NCBI GenBank assembly: GCA_018228645.1
Contig: CP073693.1
Coordinates: 2,924,416 to 2,988,415, forward strand
Source: Clostridiaceae bacterium Marseille-Q4143
GTDB taxonomy: Bacteria > Bacillota > Clostridia > Lachnospirales > Lachnospiraceae
Length of the DNA: 64,000 nucleotides
Direction: 5' to 3'
The position numbers were made by a program, and so were the translations under genes. Below, piece after piece: positions 58,609 through 64,000 of the stretch. The notes beneath the pieces were generated by a model. It was not told where the DNA came from. It made no database searches and saw only the letters and a list, made by a program, of their open reading frames with translations. Every line of letters begins with the position of its first letter. The stretch's first letter is position 1.

Positions 58609-59163
58609 TTAATCCTTTTTCTGCATGAACACATGCTGATTTGTCTTATATTTTTTTTCTTTATATATGTGATATCCAAGACCTTCCAGATAGGAAAAAT
58701 CCGTATCCAGAGATGCCTCGACCACGATTACCGTATATTCATCTGCCAGCGTGCTGTGAACAAGATATTCCAGCACCTGCTCTTCCAACCCCTGATCATA
58801 AGGCGGATCCATGAAGATCACATCGAAGGGCTTCTGTCCTTCCATCCGGTGAAGAGCCGTCAGCACATCACATTTCTGGATTTCCGCCCGCTCCATGGTC
58901 TTTGTAAAAATCAGATTTTCTTTGATACACTCTGCTGCTTTGGCATTCTGCTCTACCAGTACCGCATGAGCTGCACCTCTGCTCAAGGCTTCAATCGCAA
59001 TGGCTCCGCTTCCGCTGAACAGATCCAGGAAGCGGCAGTCCGGAATATCCGTCTGCAGTACATTGAATAATGTCTCCTTGGTCTTATCTGTAGTCGGTCT
59101 GGTATCCATCCCTTTTATGGTTTTTAACGGCATACTGCGCGCTGTACCTGCTATTACTCTCAT
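58609..59163 (-). CDS. rsmD: 16S rRNA (guanine966-N2)-methyltransferase
   Basis: 184 residues. [20 protein letters not shown] forms the SAM site and DPPYDQG the catalytic motif. Overlaps the proA stop by four bases. Confidence 0.96.
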   Translation of the reverse strand: MRVIAGTARSMPLKTIKGMDTRPTTDKTKETLFNVLQTDIPDCRFLDLFSGSGAIAIEALSRGAAHAVLVEQNAKAAECIKENLIFTKTMERAEIQKCDVLTALHRMEGQKPFDVIFMDPPYDQGLEEQVLEYLVHSTLADEYTVIVVEASLDTDFSYLEGLGYHIYKEKKYKTNQHVFMQKKD

Positions 59164-60404
59164 CGAATCTGTCCATTTCCATATATAATATATTTTCCGG
59201 ATGTCAGTGCATCCAGTCCCATGGGGCCTCTGGCATGCAGTTTCTGGGTACTGATACCGATCTCTGCACCGAATCCAAATTCAAATCCATCCGTAAAACG
59301 GGTGGAAGCATTCACATAAACTGCCGCTGCGTCAATCTCATTTAGGAATTTCTGCGCATTGGCGTAATCCTTCGTCACAATTGCCTCAGAATGACCCGTA
59401 TTATAGCGGTTAATATGGGCAATTGCCTCATCAATATTTTTTACAGTCTTTACTGAAAGAATGTAGTCCAGATATTCCCGTCCCCAGTCTTCCTCTGTCG
59501 CCGGAACCAGACCTTCTGCTGCGCTGCATGCTTTTTCATCTCCGCGCATCTCCACCTGCTTTTCATCCAGCCGTTTTTTCAGCTGCGGCAAAAATGCATC
59601 CACAATCTTCTCATGGATCACAAGAGATTCACAGGCATTGCATACACCGATTCTCTGGGTTTTGGCATTGAAAATAATATCAATGGCCATATCAAAATCC
59701 GCACTCTCATCCACAAAAATATGGCAGTTTCCCGTACCGGTCTCGATGACCGGAATACGGCTGTTCTCCACTACGGTACGGATGAGTCCTGCACCGCCTC
59801 TAGGAATCAGCACATCCACATACTGGTTCATTTTCATGAATTCCTGCACGGTCTCACGACGGGTATCTTCAATCAGCTGTACCGCATCTTCCGGGATTTT
59901 CACATCCGTCAGCGCTGCGCGGATCACCTTCGTGATCGCACTGTTGGAGAAAAATGCGTCACTTCCGCCGCGGAGAATCACCACATTTCCTGCCTTAAAG
60001 CAGAGAGCAAAGGCATCTGCCGTTACGTTTGGTCTGGATTCATAGATCATACCGATAACGCCCAATGGTACTTTCTTCCAGCCAATCATCAGGCCGTTGG
60101 GACGCTGTTTCATGGAAGTAACTTCCCCTACCGGATCTGGCAGCGCTGCCACCTGACGAATTCCTTCTGCCATACCTTCGATCCGGTTGTCATCCAGCAT
60201 CAGGCGGTCAATCATCCCCTGGGCCATCCCATTTGCAGTGGCTTTCTCCACGTCTTTTACATTTTCTGCCAGAATAAAAGCTTTCTCTTCCAATAGTTTT
60301 TCTGCCACATGAAGTAATGCTTCATTTTTCTGGTTGGTACCCATAATCCGGAGTACCGGTTCTGCGGCTTTTGCACTTTTTCCAATCTCTTCCAGGGTCT
60401 TCAT
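59160..60404 (-). CDS. proA: Gamma-glutamyl phosphate reductase
   Basis: 414 residues. Second step of proline synthesis. Catalytic cysteine in [10 protein letters not shown], and the motif PRGGAGLI. Starts directly after the cyclo-ligase gene. Confidence 0.97.
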   Translation of the reverse strand: MKTLEEIGKSAKAAEPVLRIMGTNQKNEALLHVAEKLLEEKAFILAENVKDVEKATANGMAQGMIDRLMLDDNRIEGMAEGIRQVAALPDPVGEVTSMKQRPNGLMIGWKKVPLGVIGMIYESRPNVTADAFALCFKAGNVVILRGGSDAFFSNSAITKVIRAALTDVKIPEDAVQLIEDTRRETVQEFMKMNQYVDVLIPRGGAGLIRTVVENSRIPVIETGTGNCHIFVDESADFDMAIDIIFNAKTQRIGVCNACESLVIHEKIVDAFLPQLKKRLDEKQVEMRGDEKACSAAEGLVPATEEDWGREYLDYILSVKTVKNIDEAIAHINRYNTGHSEAIVTKDYANAQKFLNEIDAAAVYVNASTRFTDGFEFGFGAEIGISTQKLHARGPMGLDALTSGKYIIYGNGQIR

Positions 60405-60977
60405 CTATTTTCCCTCCGGTCTTATCATCCGTGTTTCTGTCACAATCATCTGCGGCAGAATATCATGTGCTTCAAAAGGCACCTCTGGGAATACCTGAAA
60501 TTCAAATGCCAGTGCAATATGTACCAGTCCCGGATGCTTTTCCAGATAGCGGTCATAGTAACCACCGCCATAGCCAACCCGATGGCAGTGTTCGTCAAAT
60601 GCCACACCCGGCATCAGCATGAGGCCTTCTTCCTCTTTGCAGAGAGGACAGCTCTTCTTCGGTTCCATAATACCAAAGCTTCCCGACTCCAGATCATCCA
60701 TTCCTTCTATATAATAATAATGCATGATTCCGTCTCCATCCACGCGGGGAGCTGCCACTTTCTTTGCATCTTTCCATGCCTGCTCCATCAGAAGACGGGT
60801 CTCCACTTCCCGTTTGGCATCCACATAAGCCAGCAGGAGTGCTGTATTTTTATAGACTTCCAGTTCCACGAAAGTCTTCTTAATCTTCAGACTGTTTTCA
60901 TGAAGCATTTCCGGCAAAGCCTCTGCACGGCGGCGTTTTACTTCCTGTCTAATTTCCTTTTTTTGATCCGTTGTCAT
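60405..60977 (-). CDS. 5-formyltetrahydrofolate cyclo-ligase
   Basis: 190 residues. [27 protein letters not shown] is the family's nucleotide and folate site (seen in two parts). Returns 5-formyl-THF to the active folate pool. The ATG at 60977 follows GGGTG; it overlaps the DUF896 gene by 29 bases. Confidence 0.94.
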   Translation of the reverse strand: MTTDQKKEIRQEVKRRRAEALPEMLHENSLKIKKTFVELEVYKNTALLLAYVDAKREVETRLLMEQAWKDAKKVAAPRVDGDGIMHYYYIEGMDDLESGSFGIMEPKKSCPLCKEEEGLMLMPGVAFDEHCHRVGYGGGYYDRYLEKHPGLVHIALAFEFQVFPEVPFEAHDILPQMIVTETRMIRPEGK

Positions 60978-61179
60978 ATTTTTCACCCAGATTTACAATA
61001 CGGCCATCATGTTCCAGAATATCAATATTATTCAGCTGGCTCTTCAGGTTCTTTCTTACCGCAGCAAGAAATTCCTGCCGGAGCAGCTGCTGTTCTTTCT
61101 TCTCTGTCTCTGTAAGACCTTCTGCTTTTGATTTTCTTGCCAGTTCATTGATTCTCTGAATCTTGCTGTCATCTATCAT
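60949..61179 (-). CDS. DUF896 (YnzC family) protein
   Basis: 76 residues. [20 protein letters not shown] and [17 protein letters not shown] are the family pattern of a small helical cytoplasmic protein; B. subtilis YnzC/YneA-operon relatives have no settled role. Between proB and the cyclo-ligase. Confidence 0.9.
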   Translation of the reverse strand: MIDDSKIQRINELARKSKAEGLTETEKKEQQLLRQEFLAAVRKNLKSQLNNIDILEHDGRIVNLGEKYDNGSKKGN

Positions 61180-61196
61180 ATGTTTTTCGTTCCTCC

Positions 61197-62051
61197 TTAT
61201 ACCGACGGCTCATCCAGATAGTCGATGAGATAAAAATCTTCCGTCCGATTTTCTTTGAACAGGGTACCAATCTGTTCACCATCTACAATCTGATGAATCA
61301 CTCCCATATCTGCCCCGTTGGCAATGACCATATCCGCACCCGCAGAAGTAGCAAGCTTTGCCGCCTTCAGTTTTGTGGACATGCCGCCAGTGCCCACGTC
61401 GCTGGCAGAACCTTTTCCCATCTGCTCAAAATGATGATCCACATGCTCTACATAATCGATAAACTCCGCATCCGGATTCTTGTTGGGGTCATCCGTAAAC
61501 AGTCCGTCGATATCGGACAGAAGGATCAGAAGATCCGCCTGTACCAGCGCTGTGACAATCGCGGAAAGCGTGTCATTATCACCAAACTGAATCTCATAGG
61601 TGGAAATAGTGTCATTCTCATTGACAATCGGAATTGCGCCCATACTCAGCAGCGTCTCAAATGTATTGCGGGCGTTGATCCGGTTTTCTCCGTTGATCAG
61701 CGTGTTCTTCGTCATCAGAACCTGAGATGCAATCTGATTATATTCCATGAAAAGTTTCTGATAGATCATCATCAACCGCGCCTGTCCAATGGATGCACAT
61801 GCCTGCTTGGTAGCAAGCTTTGTGGGTCGTTCTTTCATGCCGATGGTTTTGCGGCCAACTGCAATCGCTCCGGAACTTACCAGAATCACTTCTTTTCCCC
61901 GATTATGAAGATCCGTCAGCTCGCGGACCAGCTTTTCCAGCTTGATAAGATCCACATGCCCGGTCTCCGGATGAGTCAGGGATGAACTTCCTACTTTCAC
62001 AACAATTCGTTTCTTATCTTTTAACTGTTCTCTTAATGTCGTACTGTCCAT
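61197..62051 (-). CDS. proB: Glutamate 5-kinase
   Basis: 284 residues, without the C-terminal PUA domain found in longer ProB proteins. [25 protein letters not shown] and [16 protein letters not shown] form the amino acid kinase site. First step of proline synthesis; likely feedback-inhibited by proline, although the PUA-less form differs from E. coli. Confidence 0.96.
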   Translation of the reverse strand: MDSTTLREQLKDKKRIVVKVGSSSLTHPETGHVDLIKLEKLVRELTDLHNRGKEVILVSSGAIAVGRKTIGMKERPTKLATKQACASIGQARLMMIYQKLFMEYNQIASQVLMTKNTLINGENRINARNTFETLLSMGAIPIVNENDTISTYEIQFGDNDTLSAIVTALVQADLLILLSDIDGLFTDDPNKNPDAEFIDYVEHVDHHFEQMGKGSASDVGTGGMSTKLKAAKLATSAGADMVIANGADMGVIHQIVDGEQIGTLFKENRTEDFYLIDYLDEPSV

Positions 62052-62105
62052 GGTCTGTTCTCTCTTTAATGTAAGTAATTCTCATGCCTGCGCATGCTTA
62101 TCATT

Positions 62106-62134
62106 AATTTACAACATCTTCCCTCTGATGGCAA
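62106..62134 (-). promoter_or_regulatory. Candidate promoter of the proB-proA cluster
   Basis: Minus strand TTGCCA (62134-62129), 17 bases, TAAATT (62111-62106), directly behind the upstream gene's stop. Confidence 0.4.
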
Positions 62135-62136
62135 TC

Positions 62137-62553
62137 CTAACTTGTATAATTTTCAAGAAAATTGTACAATTCTTCCTCATTCCGCAGGTACTTTCCCTGC
62201 CGGATTTCCTCTTTTGTTTCCTCCGGGAGCACATCAAGAATCACATCCGTGTATTCATAAAGGGTATCCTCCGGAAGCGTATAGACTGTCACATAATTAT
62301 GATAGTTTCGCAGCACAAATTCATAGTTTTCATTTTCCCTGGAAACTGTTCCTTCCGCTCCCTCTTCAGGCACCGGATCAGCGGCCGGAAACTGTTCTTC
62401 TCCGGCCCCGCCTTCTGTCTGTTCTACAAACTCTGTTCCCTTCCTGTCTTCCGGAGAAATGCCGGAATCTGAGTTCGCCAAAAACACGAGCATCACTGCC
62501 AGCAGAATGGCCACAACTGCCGCCAGCGTCACGAGCATTGTTCTTCTGGACAT
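62137..62553 (-). CDS. Small membrane-anchored protein of unknown function
   Basis: 138 residues. Arginine anchor and one membrane helix (MLVTLAAVVAILLAVMLVFL), an acidic, proline-containing linker (45-78), and a compact C-terminal domain (FVLRNYHNYVTVYTLPEDT onward), loosely like BofC-type domains. The ATG at 62553 has AGGAGG seven bases upstream. No function assigned. Confidence 0.7.
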   Translation of the reverse strand: MSRRTMLVTLAAVVAILLAVMLVFLANSDSGISPEDRKGTEFVEQTEGGAGEEQFPAADPVPEEGAEGTVSRENENYEFVLRNYHNYVTVYTLPEDTLYEYTDVILDVLPEETKEEIRQGKYLRNEEELYNFLENYTS

Positions 62554-62611
62554 AAAAAAACCTCCTTTTTCCATCTAGTATGAACTGGAAAAAAGAGGTT
62601 TATGCATTCAT

Positions 62612-64000
62612 TTACATCAAATGCAGTTTCTTCACAATAGAAAGAAGTGTTCTTCCCTTTGGAAAACCAAGAATTTCCTCCTCCCGGAGACCTTTCAGCA
62701 GCAGAAGTGCCACTGCATACACAATCACCGCGCAGATGCAGGCGGCCAGTGTTGCGACAGCATTGCTCTTCATCATGAGATAAAGTCCCTCATATACACC
62801 GAAAGCAGCCAGTCCCATAAGACCGGATGCAAGTATTGGAACAATAAACGTCCGTTTAAATTCCTGCCGGTATCGCATATATTTTGCAATTGACCTGGAA
62901 TTCAGAATACACATCAGGAATGCAAAGAAAATATTTGCCCATACCACAGTATGGATGTTCAGATTCGTTACCATCAAAAGCACTACCAACAGAACTACGT
63001 GAAGTGCCAGTGAGATTGCCGCATGGATGACCGGCAGACGCATCTTGTCCATTCCCTGTAAAATACCGTTAGTCAGCGTAGACATGCCATACAGCACAAC
63101 AGAGAGACTGCCCGTCTGAAGCAGAAGTGCAGACAGCTGCAGATGATCTTTTGCTCCGAAAAGAAGCGTCAAAATTGGCGTTGCCAGCACAGAAAGGCCT
63201 ACTGCACACGGAATACAGATCACCATAACAAAACGGATGGCATTCTCTGTCTTGCGTCTCATCTCTTTTCTGTCTTTCGCGATTCTTGCTCTGGTCAGAA
63301 CCGGGATCGTGGAAGATGCCATTGCAGAAGCCACTGCAATAGGCACATTGGTCAGAAGCTTATACTCACCGCTGTAGATACCCCACAGTTCATCAATTCC
63401 CATACTATCATAATTCTTCAATGCCATCAGATGTTTGAAAATACCCTGATCGATAATTCCGCTCAGATTGTAGACAGCCGTACTTAAAATAACCGGCATA
63501 ATGGTCAGAATCAGCATATAATAGATCTCTGCTGTGGACTCTTCCCGCCGCTCTTCTCTGGAAACTGCCATCTTCCGCCTCATCACATGACGGTAGGCTG
63601 CCACCAAAAATGCCAGAAACAAAAGGCCGCTCAATGCGCCAAGCCCGGTACCGAGGGTACTTCCGGCTGCTCCGTATGCGTATGCCGCCGTCTTTGTTCC
63701 AAGCACTGCATCAATCTTCAGGCCGTAATGAAACAATACATAGGCGGCACCGATGCTGACTGCCGCATTGATAATCTGCTCTACGATCTGCGAGACTGCT
63801 GTAGGTACCATGGTTCCAAGTCCCTGGAAATAGCCTCTCATACAGCCCATGACTGCCACCACCAGAATCGTCGGTGCCAGCACCTGCAGCGCCAGTTTAC
63901 TCTCCGGCGTATTCACCAGCACATCGCTGAAAAATCCCGCCCCGAAGAAAATAAGCAGTGCTCCGATTCCTCCGGACACCAGTGCAAATGTCAGGGTACA
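62612..64000 (-). CDS. SpoVB/MurJ-like polysaccharide biosynthesis flippase (cut by right edge)
   Basis: The last 463 codons of a MATE/MOP-superfamily lipid-linked precursor flippase; the frame is open to base 64000, so the N-terminus is outside. At least twelve membrane helices remain. GCMRGYFQGLGTMVPTAVSQ and SSTIPVLTRARIAKDR are typical of the SpoVB/putative polysaccharide biosynthesis group. It could be SpoVB, MurJ-like or a teichoic/polysaccharide flippase; the missing start prevents a choice. Confidence 0.88.
   Translation of the reverse strand, partial: CTLTFALVSGGIGALLIFFGAGFFSDVLVNTPESKLALQVLAPTILVVAVMGCMRGYFQGLGTMVPTAVSQIVEQIINAAVSIGAAYVLFHYGLKIDAVLGTKTAAYAYGAAGSTLGTGLGALSGLLFLAFLVAAYRHVMRRKMAVSREERREESTAEIYYMLILTIMPVILSTAVYNLSGIIDQGIFKHLMALKNYDSMGIDELWGIYSGEYKLLTNVPIAVASAMASSTIPVLTRARIAKDRKEMRRKTENAIRFVMVICIPCAVGLSVLATPILTLLFGAKDHLQLSALLLQTGSLSVVLYGMSTLTNGILQGMDKMRLPVIHAAISLALHVVLLVVLLMVTNLNIHTVVWANIFFAFLMCILNSRSIAKYMRYRQEFKRTFIVPILASGLMGLAAFGVYEGLYLMMKSNAVATLAACICAVIVYAVALLLLKGLREEEILGFPKGRTLLSIVKKLHLM

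Overview
This looks like a chromosomal window from a Lachnospiraceae-type gut Firmicute (Blautia/Dorea/Mediterraneibacter-like). The signs are the AGGAGG ribosome sites, the Firmicutes LexA with GAAC-N4-GTTC-type boxes, the Prp protease next to a ribosomal protein L27 that carries a cleavable N-terminus, an oxygen-sensitive lifestyle (pyruvate formate-lyase, radical SAM enzymes, a 2-hydroxyacyl-CoA dehydratase activase, iron-sulfur serine dehydratase), and the housekeeping order rplU-rpmA-obgE-yhbY-nadD-yqeK-rsfS. Almost everything is on the minus strand. I saw no tRNA, rRNA, insertion sequence or CRISPR array.

Left edge (1-3.7 kb): the first 249 bases are the N-terminus of a Cas3 HD nuclease whose operon runs off the left end. 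The 500-base AT-rich gap upstream of it is the most interesting stretch. It holds a strong promoter aimed at cas3, a divergent promoter, a degenerate CRISPR-repeat-like hairpin (676-705) followed by a pseudo-spacer and a terminator, and a perfect 10-base match (15 of 17 overall) between the first spacer bases and the DNA lying exactly between the two divergent promoters. That is the layout expected of a crRNA-like RNA (CreR/CreA type) that would guide Cascade to repress its own cas operon. A second putative small RNA lies antisense to the cas leader. An Rpn-family nuclease, a DUF1292 protein, an M48-like metalloprotease and a PfkB sugar kinase follow.

3.7-16.3 kb: a giant two-headed dehydratase activase, then the F1Fo ATP synthase operon atpB-E-F-(H-A)-G-D-C, in which the delta and alpha subunits are one fused reading frame. 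A divergent LysR regulator shares its upstream region, and lexA follows.

16.3-24.6 kb: a two-component system with an anchored partner protein; a decayed azlCD amino-acid exporter pair (both genes carry internal deletions) beside its intact XRE-cupin regulator; a serine uptake and deamination operon (DAACS symporter, sdaAB, sdaAA); and an AEC transporter.

24.6-35 kb: ribosome- and RNA-related genes (NUDIX hydrolase, rsfS, yqeK, nadD, yhbY, obgE, rpmA, rplU with a leader, prp, RNase G/E, two TIGR03936/TIGR03960 radical SAM-associated proteins) and enolase.

35-47.4 kb: pyruvate formate-lyase and its activase, a LysR regulator divergent from an intact azlCD pair, an NSS transporter, a MATE exporter, an L-cysteine desulfidase-family protein, truA, a DUF362 iron-sulfur protein, and a D-Ala-D-Ala carboxypeptidase.

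47.4-64 kb: an oligopeptide ABC transporter operon (oppB-C-D-F-A) with a terminator-like hairpin in its leader, peptidase T, two membrane proteins (YcxB-like, DUF975), an HD protein, rlmH, coaD, rsmD, proline biosynthesis (proA, proB), a 5-formyl-THF cyclo-ligase, a DUF896 protein, a small anchored protein, and a SpoVB/MurJ-like flippase cut by the right edge. Peptide import plus PepT, serine deamination and PFL together suggest an amino-acid- and sugar-fermenting anaerobe.
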